Positions 34,131-43,413 of a stretch of DNA of 64,000 nt are shown piece by piece. The translations under genes were made by a program, and so were the position numbers. Position 1 is the stretch's first letter. Each line of letters opens with the position of its first letter. Below the pieces are notes generated by a model. It saw only the letters and a program-made list of their open reading frames with translations, was not told the DNA's origin and did not search any database. The stretch comes from Robertkochia aurantiaca (GTDB lineage Bacteria; Bacteroidota; Bacteroidia; Flavobacteriales; Flavobacteriaceae), in assembly GCF_020166495.1 (NCBI RefSeq), contig NZ_JAINZS010000005.1, forward strand, positions 62,001 through 126,000, written 5' to 3'.

Positions 34131-34982
34131 ATGAAAACGTTCAAACTGATTACAGTAGTAATATGCTTATTGCTGGCAGCTCCTGATACCCAGGCCCAGT
34201 TTCTGAAGAAGCTGAAAAAAAAGGTAGAAAAAACCCTCGAGCAAACTGCTATTGAAAAGATCGATGACAAGGTCGAAGATGCCGCCAGCAAATCCATGGA
34301 TAAAATGCTCAATGGCGACTTCATGAAAGGTAACCCCATGATCAATACCGGTGAAATGGCCGATATGTCTGAGGTACCCGACACCTATGATTTCGAATAC
34401 CTATACGTGCTTCAGATGGCAGACGATACGAAGGGAGAGAAAGTCGATATGAATATGCATCTTAAACCCGATGCATCCTATTGGGGAATGAGTATGCCCC
34501 AGGCTGGTGATATCACCATGGTGCATGATGTCGATAATGAGCTGATGGTGATGTTCATGGCAGACAAAGGGCAGAAAATGGCCATGGCTATGAAGATCGA
34601 TCCTTCAGACATGATCAACTATGAAGAGGAGGAACAGCCTGAATTCGACGTGCGCGAGATCGAAGGCAAAGAAATACTTGGATATGATTGCCAGGGTTTC
34701 GAAGTGGAAACCGACGAATACCTGGTTACAGTGTATAATACCTTTGAAGCCGAGGTCAGCCTGGTCAACGTTTTTGGTGCCAACAAGGAATTACCCGATA
34801 ATTTTGATCCGAAGTGGTTACAACAGGATGGCAACTACGGACTAATGATGGAAATGCATATGAAAGATAAGACCGGAAAGGAAGATGATGTTTCCATGAA
34901 GTGCGTAAAACTCGAAAAGCAACCCATCACTATTGCAAAGGCCGATTATGAAAGCATGGGTATGGCCAGCATGAAACAATAG
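34131..34982 (+). CDS. DUF4412 domain protein, secreted
   Basis: 283 residues with a signal peptide (about 1-22, ending TQAQ). A lysine/glutamate-rich helical segment (about 25-65) is followed by the DUF4412 beta-rich domain: FEYLYVLQM, many methionines (MNMHLKPD, MVMFMADKGQKMAMAMK) and EGKEILGYDCQGFEVE. Function unknown; probably periplasmic or outer-membrane associated. Single gene with its own terminator. Confidence 0.87.
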   Translation: MKTFKLITVVICLLLAAPDTQAQFLKKLKKKVEKTLEQTAIEKIDDKVEDAASKSMDKMLNGDFMKGNPMINTGEMADMSEVPDTYDFEYLYVLQMADDTKGEKVDMNMHLKPDASYWGMSMPQAGDITMVHDVDNELMVMFMADKGQKMAMAMKIDPSDMINYEEEEQPEFDVREIEGKEILGYDCQGFEVETDEYLVTVYNTFEAEVSLVNVFGANKELPDNFDPKWLQQDGNYGLMMEMHMKDKTGKEDDVSMKCVKLEKQPITIAKADYESMGMASMKQ

Positions 34983-35003
34983 ATATCTGAAATTTCAATT
35001 TTT

Positions 35004-35030
35004 AAAATCAGGAGAACTTCTCCTGATTTT
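35004..35030 (+). terminator. Terminator of the DUF4412 gene
   Basis: Stem AAAATCAGGAGA / TCTCCTGATTTT with a short loop and following T-rich run, 22 nt after the stop codon. Confidence 0.8.
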
Positions 35031-35124
35031 CTTTTTTACAGGCAATTAGAACCACAATGCAGCCGACAGAATAAAAAGGGTGAAAATCTCTATAAAAAAT
35101 GTATGGTAATTTTCAGGAACTTTA

Positions 35125-35132
35125 TATTTTTG
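35125..35132 (+). promoter_or_regulatory. -7 box of the tRNA-Pro promoter
   Basis: TATTTTTG, a full match to TAnnTTTG, 34 nt before the first base of the tRNA. Confidence 0.6.
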
Positions 35133-35166
35133 CACTCCTCGCAGATCACTCAGATCTGCACACAAC

Positions 35167-35243
35167 CGGGATGTGGCGCAGTCTGGTAGCGTACACGCAT
35201 GGGGTGCGTGTGGTCGCTGGTTCGAATCCAGTCATCCCGACCA
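35167..35243 (+). tRNA. tRNA-Pro (anticodon GGG)
   Basis: 77 nt with encoded CCA. Acceptor stem CGGGATG / CATCCCG with discriminator A; D arm with AGTCTGGTA loop; anticodon stem CACGC / GCGTG around the loop ATGGGGT, giving anticodon GGG, which reads proline CCC/CCT; T loop TTCGAAT. The 3' end is directly followed by a terminator hairpin, and a 20-bp copy of the 3' end is found at 43414-43433. Confidence 0.96.
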
Positions 35244-35248
35244 AAAAA
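35229..35248 (+). repeat. Direct repeat at the tRNA-Pro 3' end (possible att site, left)
   Basis: CAGTCATCCCGACCAAAAAA, identical to 43414-43433. The position at the 3' end of an intact tRNA gene is where tyrosine integrases typically recombine. No integrase gene is seen between the copies, so this is inferred from geometry only. Confidence 0.5.
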
Positions 35249-35277
35249 AGCTCAGCAGGAAACTGCTGAGCTTTTTT
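35243..35277 (+). terminator. Terminator of tRNA-Pro
   Basis: Stem AGCTCAGCAG / CTGCTGAGCT with loop GAAA, flanked by A and T runs. Confidence 0.85.
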
Positions 35278-35362
35278 ATTTGAACGAACCGGAAAGCGCG
35301 CTTTCCTGGTGAAGTGAAAATAAAAAAGTGCATCACGCGATAGCGTGTGCTGAGCTTTTTTT

Positions 35363-35975
35363 GAGCAACACACCTCTCTGGATCACCGACCGAAGGGAGG
35401 TAATCAACCCCCTTCCGTCAGCGCTTATGGCGCTGCCACCTTCCCCCGACCAGGGGAAGGAACCCGTTGTTTGTTAAGTTTTAGCAATTAGTGATATAAC
35501 CGGACTAATGTACAACCAATCCAGGCACAGGCCTTGTTTTTCCTCCACGCCATCTGGCTCCGACGCTAAAAAGGTCTGCAAGACCTTTTTCATACGCTCG
35601 GTCCTTTGAGCAACACCCCCACTCTGGATCACCGACCGGAGGGAGAATAATCAACCCCCTTCCGTCAGCGCTTATGGCGCTGCCACCTTCCCCCGACCAG
35701 GGGAAGGAACCCGTTGTTTGTTACGTTTTAGTAATTAGTGATATAACCGGACTAATTTACAACCAATCCAGGCATAGGCCTTGATTATCCTCCACGCCAT
35801 CCGGCCCATCGCTAAAAAGGTCTGCAAGACCTTTTTCATACGCTCGGTCCTTTGAGCAGCACACCCGTTTTGGATCACCGACCGGAGGGAGAACAATCAC
35901 CCCCCTTCCTTCAGCGCTTGTAGTGCTGACACTTTCCTCCAGTCTGGGGAAGGAACCCGTTACTTTTTACGTTTT
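35363..35975. repeat. Array of a 246-bp repeat, two and a half copies, with built-in hairpins
   Basis: Units start at 35363, 35608 and 35854 (period 245-246 bp); the first two are highly alike, the third is more diverged and incomplete. Each unit holds a CAGCGC/GCGCTG hairpin, a CCTTCCCC/GGGGAAGG hairpin, and at its end a perfect 10-bp stem AAAAAGGTCT/AGACCTTTTT (35568-35590, 35814-35836) that could stop transcription both ways. There is no coding potential. A shorter relative lies at 44919-44983, so this is a dispersed element. Confidence 0.85.
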
Positions 35976-36114
35976 TACTAAAAAATGATAAATCAGAAGT
36001 AAAACTTCTGCTAAAAAGTCAAAAAAAAGAAGATGCAGGATTCAGAGGGATAACAGTATTTGAACGGTAGAAAAAAAACCTCGTATCATTTTTAACTTGA
36101 GATTATCATCAGGC

Positions 36115-36147
36115 AAAGAAAAAAGGCCGCCTTTTTCAGGACAGCCT
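36115..36147 (-). terminator. Probable terminator of the small lipoprotein gene
   Basis: On the minus strand AGGCTGTCCT pairs with AGGCGGCCT using G-U pairs and is followed by a T run, about 30 nt after the stop at 36175. Confidence 0.6.
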
Positions 36148-36174
36148 CTTTTAGCAACAATCAAAATATGTAGG

Positions 36175-36585
36175 TTAATTTCCGGGAGATATGGAAAAAG
36201 ATCCATCTCCATTGAAATTATTTAAAACGATCTGCACGGTCCATTCACCGGGAGTACCCGATTGTGATACGCCCGATCTGGAATCGTCTCCCTGTCCTTT
36301 AATAAGCGTTTGATTCAATACTTCTGTACCATCAGCATCCACCATAATCAATTGAAAAGAACCTCCCGAGGCTGCGGTAATGTCCATATTATAGTCCACC
36401 GTATTTAACGGATTATTCCATGGATAGCTGTTTCTTAAGCTTCCACCGGTACCGGTAACATCGCCGTCAAAATCGGTATTTTGTGCGGTAATATTTACCT
36501 GGGCCATCGGCCCGTCATCATCGCTGCAACTAATGGTAGCTAAACTGATAATGATTACCATTATAGTTTTCAAAACAAATTTCAT
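36175..36585 (-). CDS. Small lipoprotein of unknown function
   Basis: 136 residues. Signal peptide with lipobox LATISC (Cys20), followed by an SDDDG linker typical of exported Bacteroidota lipoproteins. The mature part is beta-rich, ends in GEWTVQIVLNNFNGDGSFSISPGN, and looks like a small Ig-like or jelly-roll domain. No family recognised. 37 nt after the next lipoprotein gene, so probably in one unit with it. Confidence 0.8.
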   Translation of the reverse strand: MKFVLKTIMVIIISLATISCSDDDGPMAQVNITAQNTDFDGDVTGTGGSLRNSYPWNNPLNTVDYNMDITAASGGSFQLIMVDADGTEVLNQTLIKGQGDDSRSGVSQSGTPGEWTVQIVLNNFNGDGSFSISPGN

Positions 36586-36622
36586 AGTATAGGTAGTAAA
36601 GTTAATTAGTTAAATATTTTGG

Positions 36623-37408
36623 TTAGTCTTCTAATAATTCGATATGCTTCTTGATGGCTTCCTTAATGGCATCAGCAAGGCCGTTATTTCCATCCTCATC
36701 CATCGGACTAATCTCAATAGTACCGTCGCCATTCCCATCAGCGGCCACAGACAAGTCTACTCCAAAATCATGGCTAAAGATCATACTGATATCAAAATTG
36801 ATGGTGATGCTTTCAGTACCTTCGGTGATGATGACATTTTGTTCAACATCCTCAAAATCAACCTCCACCTCTTCATTGAAATCGTGCCAGAAAACAAAAG
36901 GCACTCCCTCATAGGTCCCTTTTACTAAAATAGACTTTCCGAACAGCTCACTTTCCTGGTTCGCGCTTTTGTCAAATTCAAATTCCAGCTCCTCGAATTC
37001 TCCCACAGGCACACTGATATTCATCAATTCTACCGAACCCGCTAAAAGATCCACCTCAAACGGACCTTCCAGTTCAAATTCATCTTCAAAATCAAAATAT
37101 CCGTCATCATCCCATTCTTCTTCGTTTTCCCCTTCAGATTCACTTTCGTACTCCATTTCGTTTTCCTCACCCTCATACTCTATCTCCAGTTCAAACTCTT
37201 CAATGTTGATCCAGAATTCTGAAAGTATAAGGTTTTCATCGATCTCTTTAGCTGAAGTGGCCGACTTGGCACTTGCAGTAACCAGAGAATTGTCGATGTT
37301 GATTCTCAATTGTCCGTGGGTTACGGGATCGTCATTGTTGGAGCAGGACAGCAATAACAGTCCGGAGGACAGTACGCAAGCTGACTTAAATAAGAAATTG
37401 CTTTTCAT
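36623..37408 (-). CDS. Acidic DUF4382-like lipoprotein
   Basis: 261 residues from the ATG at 37408, chosen because it begins the signal peptide with lipobox LLLLSCS; the frame runs 15 codons farther upstream. A very acidic run of Glu and Asp (about residues 85-125 of the mature protein) interrupts a beta-rich domain. The order GQLRINIDNSL ... FWINIEEFEL ... LLAGSVELMNISVPVGEFEELEFEF ... ITINFDISM resembles DUF4382 proteins. The acidic run could bind calcium. It shares its plan with the lipoprotein gene at 42507. Family call is tentative. Confidence 0.8.
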   Translation of the reverse strand: MKSNFLFKSACVLSSGLLLLSCSNNDDPVTHGQLRINIDNSLVTASAKSATSAKEIDENLILSEFWINIEEFELEIEYEGEENEMEYESESEGENEEEWDDDGYFDFEDEFELEGPFEVDLLAGSVELMNISVPVGEFEELEFEFDKSANQESELFGKSILVKGTYEGVPFVFWHDFNEEVEVDFEDVEQNVIITEGTESITINFDISMIFSHDFGVDLSVAADGNGDGTIEISPMDEDGNNGLADAIKEAIKKHIELLED

Positions 37409-37492
37409 GGTTTTAAAAATTAAAGGGTTTTTCATTTTTATATAACAGTTCAATTGGTGATTTATTCCTTTTTTTTAATGATTTCTGTCTGA

Positions 37493-38125
37493 TCACAGAT
37501 CAAGAACATAGGCCACGGAAAGCGTAAAGCTTCTGGTTTTCACAGTTTGGCCCGGATCAAAAAATCCTTCCTCCAATGGATCATCATTAATGTCAGAAAG
37601 TCCGAAATTATAACGGGCACTCAATTCAAGACCGGAATCGAAGGTATACCCACCTCCAAATCCGAGGGCTATATTCGTGCCTTTAACAACCTCACCCGAG
37701 CCTATAGCCTCCGATACATTTTCGATCTTGTCTTCCTCTTCAAATTCCCCTCCGCTAAGAAAACCGATCTGTGGCATCAACATAACATTCATTCTTTGCA
37801 GGAACTCGTATTTTAAGCCCGCTCCAAAAGTCATGTAGCTAAGCTTGGCTCTTTCTATTTCTTCTCTGTCTTCGAATTTTGCCCCTTCCTGCTGGAAGAA
37901 AAGTTCAGGTTGAAATATGAACTGATCTGAAAATTTAGTCTGGCCGAATACACCCAGATGTATCCCGAATCTTGAATCAGGATTTGAATAATCAAGGGAA
38001 GGGTCAACATTCAGACTACTGAAACTAACTCCGCCTCTGACTCCAAGTTTAAAAGACTGGGCTGATAATACGCCGGAGCAAAATAGTACGGCTGCCAATA
38101 CACATAGGTTTTTGAGTTTTATCAT
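37493..38125 (-). CDS. Outer-membrane beta-barrel protein (porin-like, PorT/OmpW size)
   Basis: 210 residues with signal peptide ending LSAQ (about 22). The mature part alternates hydrophobic and polar residues in eight or so strands, starts with FKLGVRGGVSFSSLNV and ends with a strand TRSFTLSVAYVLDL, as in the outer-membrane beta-barrel domain family. Role unknown. 84 nt after its stop lies the start of the DUF4382-like lipoprotein gene, so the three leftward genes may be one operon. Confidence 0.87.
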   Translation of the reverse strand: MIKLKNLCVLAAVLFCSGVLSAQSFKLGVRGGVSFSSLNVDPSLDYSNPDSRFGIHLGVFGQTKFSDQFIFQPELFFQQEGAKFEDREEIERAKLSYMTFGAGLKYEFLQRMNVMLMPQIGFLSGGEFEEEDKIENVSEAIGSGEVVKGTNIALGFGGGYTFDSGLELSARYNFGLSDINDDPLEEGFFDPGQTVKTRSFTLSVAYVLDL

Positions 38126-38354
38126 ACAAGTTGGGTTGATGGTTTTCTATAGAACAATCACGGTCTGTAAGTTTACCCTCCTTACTCAGATTTTTTTTTT
38201 GAAGTACGGATTCCACCGGGCTTGAACCAGGGATAGTTACTTATTAAGAAAAACAGTATATATTGTTCTGCGCCACTTTCTATTGCACAGATAATCAGAA
38301 AAAAATAATTCCAGTATCTTCACAACCGACTTTTATATACGCACCCCATTCATC

Positions 38355-38852
38355 ATGAACGTTTGTGATAAAAAAGTATTCGAGAAAATATATAAGGAAT
38401 ATATCCAGAAAATCAGTGACTTCCTGTATTACAAATACGGTGCAGCTCACGATCATTTTGATATCGCTCAGGAAGCTTTTGTAAAACTATGGCAGAATTG
38501 TAAAAAGGTGCCACCTGAAAAAGCGAAGAGTTATCTGTATACGGTTGCAAACAATACTATGCTGAACGCATTAAAACATCAAAAGGTGGTGTTAAAGCAC
38601 CAAAAGGCACCCGCTAAAAATTATGATCAGGAAGACCCCCAGTTCATACTCGAAGAGCAACAATTTCTGAAAAAATACGAAAAGGCACTTGCCGGTCTCA
38701 GCGAAAATCAAAGAGTGGTTTTTTTATTAAACCGAATAGAAGGAAAGAGTCATCAGGAAATTGCCGACATATTAGAGCTTTCCATCAGGGCAGTTCGGAA
38801 ACGATTATACATGGCCGTTGAGAACCTGCGAAAACATATTGATGGTATCTGA
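38355..38852 (+). CDS. ECF-type RNA polymerase sigma factor (FecI-like)
   Basis: 165 residues. Sigma region 2 (about 10-75, HFDIAQEAFVKLWQN and KSYLYTVANNTMLNALKH) and region 4 (about 110-160, LSENQRVVFLLNRIEGKSHQEIADILELSIRAVRKRLY) are clear. Directly followed by a FecR anti-sigma gene and a TonB-dependent receptor with an STN domain, the standard arrangement of a cell-surface signalling system in which a bound ligand frees the sigma factor to transcribe its own cluster. Confidence 0.95.
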   Translation: MNVCDKKVFEKIYKEYIQKISDFLYYKYGAAHDHFDIAQEAFVKLWQNCKKVPPEKAKSYLYTVANNTMLNALKHQKVVLKHQKAPAKNYDQEDPQFILEEQQFLKKYEKALAGLSENQRVVFLLNRIEGKSHQEIADILELSIRAVRKRLYMAVENLRKHIDGI

Positions 38853-38924
38853 TTTTTAAAGATTAAACCTGCCAGGGGTAAAATGAAATGAATAAGTTGT
38901 TTTAGTATTTAAAAGGATAATAGG

Positions 38925-39839
38925 ATGAATAAAGAGGACCTTATCATAAAGTGGCTCGACAATAATCTGACACCTGAAGAACTCAGGGAGCTGGAAGCTA
39001 TGGAAGGTTTTGAATCCTATAGGAAGATCGTTGACCACGCCCCGATGTTTGACAACCCGGAAAAAGTTGATGCCGTTAAAGGTTATAATAATCTGCAGCA
39101 CAGATTGAATCGCAAGTCGAAGGTCATTTCCTTAAAAGACCGCATAAAGTATATCAGCGGCATCGCCGCAACCATTGCTGTTTTGATCTGCGGATACCTA
39201 CTTTACCAACAGCAATCACAAGTCAATTATTCAGCAGACCTTGCCGAAAAGACATCCATAATCCTCCCAGACAATTCTCAAGTTGCACTTAACGCCCAAT
39301 CTGAAATCACCTTCGACAAAAAGGCATGGCCTGAAAAGCGAAGTTTAAAATTAGATGGAGAGGCTTATTTCAAAGTTGAAAAAGGGTCTGCATTCCAGGT
39401 ACAGACCAAAATTGGCTGGGTTCAGGTACTGGGAACCGAGTTCAATGTTTACAACCGGGAAGGCCTTTTCAAAGCAAGTTGTTATGAAGGAGCTGTCATG
39501 GTGGGTGTTCAAGGCCAGGAGATAATTCTTTATCCCGGACAAGAGATCCGGTTCACTAATGGAGATTTAACCGAATATATGATCGATTCAGATCATCCTT
39601 CCTGGATCAAGGGCAGGTCTGATTTTGAAAGTATGCCTCTGGAATACGCCTTAAATGAGATCGAAAGGCAATACGGAGTTACTATCGACTCCGACAAAAA
39701 ATATCTTTCCCGCTTATACACCGGAGTATTTCCTCATAACGATCTGGATCAGGCTTTGCGATCGGTTTGCCAGCCTTTTGGCATGAGCTATAAAATAAGT
39801 GAAAATGGTAAAAACATAAAGATCTTTGCCATTGACTAA
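38925..39839 (+). CDS. FecR-type anti-sigma factor
   Basis: 304 residues: short cytoplasmic N-terminal domain that holds the sigma factor (IIKWLDNNLTPEELRELEAM), one membrane helix (about 74-92, ISGIAATIAVLICGYLL), a periplasmic FecR domain (about 100-205, ending VQGQEIILYPGQEIRF) and a C-terminal DUF4974 domain (about 225-300) that meets the receptor's STN domain. Stop overlaps the start of the receptor gene. Confidence 0.95.
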   Translation: MNKEDLIIKWLDNNLTPEELRELEAMEGFESYRKIVDHAPMFDNPEKVDAVKGYNNLQHRLNRKSKVISLKDRIKYISGIAATIAVLICGYLLYQQQSQVNYSADLAEKTSIILPDNSQVALNAQSEITFDKKAWPEKRSLKLDGEAYFKVEKGSAFQVQTKIGWVQVLGTEFNVYNREGLFKASCYEGAVMVGVQGQEIILYPGQEIRFTNGDLTEYMIDSDHPSWIKGRSDFESMPLEYALNEIERQYGVTIDSDKKYLSRLYTGVFPHNDLDQALRSVCQPFGMSYKISENGKNIKIFAID

Positions 39840-42345
39840 TAGCAGTTTCCCGACGTTTCTATCTGTAATCCTGCTGTTTTTCGTCCTCATCCATCAAGGG
39901 TTTGCTCAGGAAAGAGAACCTCTTAGGTCAGTTTTGAAGACCCTGGAGTCCCGCTATGAATGCCGTTTTTCTTATGCTGATGAGCAGATTAAGGATTTTC
40001 TGGCTGTCACACCATCGTCTACCCTTTCCCTGGAGAAAGCTATTGACGATCTCGTTGAGCAGACCGGTCTGAAATTTCAGATGCTTGATAGCCAAATCAT
40101 CACTATTTCCCCTTCTGATAATCGCCCTGAAGATATATGCGGAACAATTCTCAATCATGAAGGTCAACCCCTGCAGGGTGCTGAGGTCAGAACTCGTAAT
40201 CAAAGGATCTTTACTGGTGCTGAAGGCGAATTCAGGATTTCTCAACTAAACCCGAAAGATACCCTGACCATCACCTATTTGGGGTACAGGCCCCTGAAAC
40301 ATCCTGTAATTTCTATTTCCACCCCTGAATGCAAGGAGTACGTAATGGAGATGACGACTGAGCCCTTACAGGAGATCATCTTATACAATTTTCTTACCAG
40401 AGGTATCACCTTAAAAGGCAATGGAAGCCTTCAGGTTGACGCATCACAATTTGGCATCTTGCCCGGCTTAACCGAGGCCGACCCCTTACAGACCGTGCAA
40501 ACCTTACCAGGAATTAACAGCACCGATGAAACCGTTACCAATATTAATATTCGCGGAGGCAGTCACGACCAGAATTATATCACCTGGAATGGAATACCCA
40601 TGTATCAATCAGGACATTTTTTCAGCTATATCTCGGCTTTTAACCCAGACCTTGTTAAGCAGACTACCCTGGTAAAGAATGGCACTTCTGCTGCCTACAC
40701 GGGAGGTGTTTCAGGGAGTATCTTTATGGATACAGGTACAGAAACAGACAGCTTGTTATCAGGTAGTGCGGGCTTGAATCTCATCAGCGCTAATGCTGCT
40801 TTGAATATTCCCCTTGGAAAAAAGGCTTCCTTAAAAATTGCAGGACGAAGGTCATTTAATGACCTGTTCCGATCCCGGGCCTACCAGAATTATTTCAACC
40901 AGGCCTTCCAGAATACAGAAGTCGTTACCAATAGTGACAATATTATTGAGGCCAGTGATTCCTTCCGTTTCTTTGACCTGGGGGGAGTACTGAATTTTAC
41001 TCCCGGAAGCAAGGATCACCTAAAGACCGGCTTCATGATTATGGATAATAATTTTTCATTTTTAGAAAATGCCTTCGTGAATAATGTGGAGCAATCCCGA
41101 AGGAGCAACAGCTCCCAGCGAAATACCGGCGGTTTTCTCAACTATCAAAGATCCTGGAACCAAAATCTTTCAACCAACTTGAGCACTTACCATGTTCAAT
41201 ATACATTAGAAGGGCGAAACGCTGATATTCTGCAGGATCAGTTGCTCATTCAAAAAAACGATATCTCAGATACCGGGATAAAGCTGGAAGGTGAATTGAA
41301 AGCAGGGTCTGAGTTCCTTTTAAAGATCGGTTACGAGCTGAATCATACCCGCGTACAAAATACCGATACCCTTCAGGGAGGTAGTATCTCAACTGAAGTC
41401 GACCAGGAGATTACAAGACATGCGATTTATACTGAAGTATACCGGGATCTCTGGAGGGGAGGTTCGCTAAGTCCGGGAATACGTCTTAATTATCTGAAAC
41501 AACCTGAGCTTTTTCTGGTGGAACCCCGTATGAATGTCATTCAAACTTTAGGAGATTTCGGTTCCATAAATCTTTTAGCGGAAATAAAAAATCAGGTGAT
41601 AACACAGGAGATTGACCTTCAGACCGATTTCCTGGGGGTGGAGAACAGGCGTTGGTTTCTCGCTGATGAGCCATTCAGACCGGTACTGAGAAGCAGGCAG
41701 CTTTCCCTGGGATACAGGTACAAAAATGGCCCCTGGAAATTTCATGCCGAGGCGTACCTGAAAAAAGTAGATGGTATTAATGCCCGTAGCCAGGGGTTTA
41801 CCAATGATTTTGAAGGGGTCAATACCCAGGGAAATTATTATTCCGAAGGTATTGACATGATCCTGAACTATCAATCCAATATTGTTAATGGCTGGTTGAG
41901 CTACTCTCTCTCTGATACCCAATATGATTTCCCTTCCCTGTACCCTGAGCCGTTTCCCGGTAATTTCAATATCACCCACGCTTTTACCTCAGGCTTAGGT
42001 TACACCTGGAACCGATTATCAGCATCGCTGGGAATGAATTGGCGTTCGGGCTTACCCACGACTCTGCCTGTCCAGGGTAACGAAGTAACAGACGGAGAAA
42101 TTAATTATGAGGCTCCTAATAGCAGGACACTCCCTTATTACCATAGAATCGATGCTTCTGTCAATTATGTTGTTAAGTTAGGCAGGAAAGGTGATCTAAG
42201 GCTAGGAGCTGCCGCCTGGAACCTATTCGACCAGGAAAATGAAATTCTCAGGTATTACCGGTTTACAGATATCAATTTTCCCCAACGCGTATCAAGGTTT
42301 GGGTTGGAACGTACCATAAATCTGTTCGCAAAATTTAAATTTTAG
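39826..42345 (+). CDS. TonB-dependent receptor with STN and carboxypeptidase-regulatory domains
   Basis: 839 residues from a TTG at 39826 (a second TTG at 39832 is possible; no ATG precedes the signal peptide). Signal peptide about 1-27; STN domain about 35-95 (signalling to FecR); CarboxypepD_reg-like domain about 100-180; plug about 200-310 (VQTLPGINSTDETVTNINIRGG); then a barrel ending in Phe (FAKFKF). No SusD-type gene follows, so it is not a glycan SusC/D pair; the layout is closer to FecA-type systems. The ligand is unknown. It overlaps the fecR-type gene by 14 nt, so translation is probably coupled. Confidence 0.92.
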   Translation: MPLTNSSFPTFLSVILLFFVLIHQGFAQEREPLRSVLKTLESRYECRFSYADEQIKDFLAVTPSSTLSLEKAIDDLVEQTGLKFQMLDSQIITISPSDNRPEDICGTILNHEGQPLQGAEVRTRNQRIFTGAEGEFRISQLNPKDTLTITYLGYRPLKHPVISISTPECKEYVMEMTTEPLQEIILYNFLTRGITLKGNGSLQVDASQFGILPGLTEADPLQTVQTLPGINSTDETVTNINIRGGSHDQNYITWNGIPMYQSGHFFSYISAFNPDLVKQTTLVKNGTSAAYTGGVSGSIFMDTGTETDSLLSGSAGLNLISANAALNIPLGKKASLKIAGRRSFNDLFRSRAYQNYFNQAFQNTEVVTNSDNIIEASDSFRFFDLGGVLNFTPGSKDHLKTGFMIMDNNFSFLENAFVNNVEQSRRSNSSQRNTGGFLNYQRSWNQNLSTNLSTYHVQYTLEGRNADILQDQLLIQKNDISDTGIKLEGELKAGSEFLLKIGYELNHTRVQNTDTLQGGSISTEVDQEITRHAIYTEVYRDLWRGGSLSPGIRLNYLKQPELFLVEPRMNVIQTLGDFGSINLLAEIKNQVITQEIDLQTDFLGVENRRWFLADEPFRPVLRSRQLSLGYRYKNGPWKFHAEAYLKKVDGINARSQGFTNDFEGVNTQGNYYSEGIDMILNYQSNIVNGWLSYSLSDTQYDFPSLYPEPFPGNFNITHAFTSGLGYTWNRLSASLGMNWRSGLPTTLPVQGNEVTDGEINYEAPNSRTLPYYHRIDASVNYVVKLGRKGDLRLGAAAWNLFDQENEILRYYRFTDINFPQRVSRFGLERTINLFAKFKF

Positions 42346-42506
42346 AGCTATATAAAGTACTTATTTACCACAATGAAAAATTCCGGAAGTGTGAAGAAAA
42401 AGTTAGTGAGCATGGGGTAAAATTCTCCTTCCGGGTTGTTTAAGAATTACAGAGGGTTTACCTTAACTATATATTTAAATACACAATAAATCGAAGATAA
42501 AAAATC

Positions 42507-43223
42507 ATGAAAAAATGTATTCCCATAAATTGGATCTACTTATATGCCATGGCCATTTTCTCCCTTGTACTGGCCAGTTGTTCCAGCGACCTGGAAGACG
42601 TTGGGTCGGGTACCGCAACGCTTGAAGTATCGGCCTCCATTGTGACAGCGACTCAGGCTAAAAATTTAAATGTTGAGAATAAGTTTTCCGGAAACCTCAC
42701 TTTTTCTTCCGGCTATATTTGGGTGAGTGCAGTGGAATTTGACGGAACCCTTGAAAGAGGTTCATCTATAAACAGGAGGGTCGAGCGGTTTTCAAAGATC
42801 GACTTTGTTACAGGAGAGGGCGTTCCCCCTATAGATGATGTCATCATTCCTGCAGGATCCTACTCATATGTCAACATCGAAGCCGAGCTGAGAGATGAAG
42901 ATACGCAACCGGCCATAGTTATGGAGGGATCTTATACCCGAACAGACGGCAGTACCGTACCCGTTCGGTTTGAGTTTAATTCAGGAGAAACATTTGAGGC
43001 AGAAACCGAACAAACAATTAACCTGGCTGAGGATTCTACGGTGATCGGTAAGATCATCATCGATCCATATACCTGGTTCGATACCGTATCTGTGGAATTG
43101 ATGGACAATGCTGCTGTCAACGCCAACGGAGTTCTTCTCATTACAGAAGAATTCAATGAAGATATCTATGATCTTGTCGCAGATGGATTGGATGAAAGTA
43201 CAGAGTCTGAGTTTATCAACTAA
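42507..43223 (+). CDS. DUF4382-like lipoprotein
   Basis: 238 residues. Signal peptide with lipobox VLASCSS (about Cys24). The mature domain starts with GTATLEVSASIVTATQAKN and contains FSSGYIWVSAVEFDG, a typical DUF4382-type beta-sandwich order, and ends with an acidic helix (DLVADGLDESTESE). It follows the receptor gene by 161 nt and is probably the surface or periplasmic partner of the receptor. Similar in plan to the acidic lipoprotein at 36623. Exact family uncertain. Confidence 0.8.
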   Translation: MKKCIPINWIYLYAMAIFSLVLASCSSDLEDVGSGTATLEVSASIVTATQAKNLNVENKFSGNLTFSSGYIWVSAVEFDGTLERGSSINRRVERFSKIDFVTGEGVPPIDDVIIPAGSYSYVNIEAELRDEDTQPAIVMEGSYTRTDGSTVPVRFEFNSGETFEAETEQTINLAEDSTVIGKIIIDPYTWFDTVSVELMDNAAVNANGVLLITEEFNEDIYDLVADGLDESTESEFIN

Positions 43224-43413
43224 ATGATCTGATATAAATTTGTTTCCAAACGCTCCGATTGGTGACGTGAACTAATAGAAATATGAGACTGATATCTATA
43301 TTTTGATTTTATTTCACATACTGATACTGAGGTCCCCGCGATAGAGATACCCGAAGTCAAGAAAAGGAAATATTCAAAATTAATAACCCCCAAATAAGAC
43401 TAGGTTCGACATA

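Noticed and set aside
35146-35373. Leftward 75-codon frame across the tRNA
   Set aside because: Antisense to tRNA-Pro and its terminator; a classic false gene call.
35363-35975. 246-bp repeats as rRNA or CRISPR
   Set aside because: No rRNA sequence, no spacer pattern; hairpin-rich intergenic element instead.
36969-37445. Rightward 158-codon serine-rich frame
   Set aside because: Complement of the Glu/Asp-rich run of the acidic lipoprotein; serine richness is the mirror of GAA/GAG codons.
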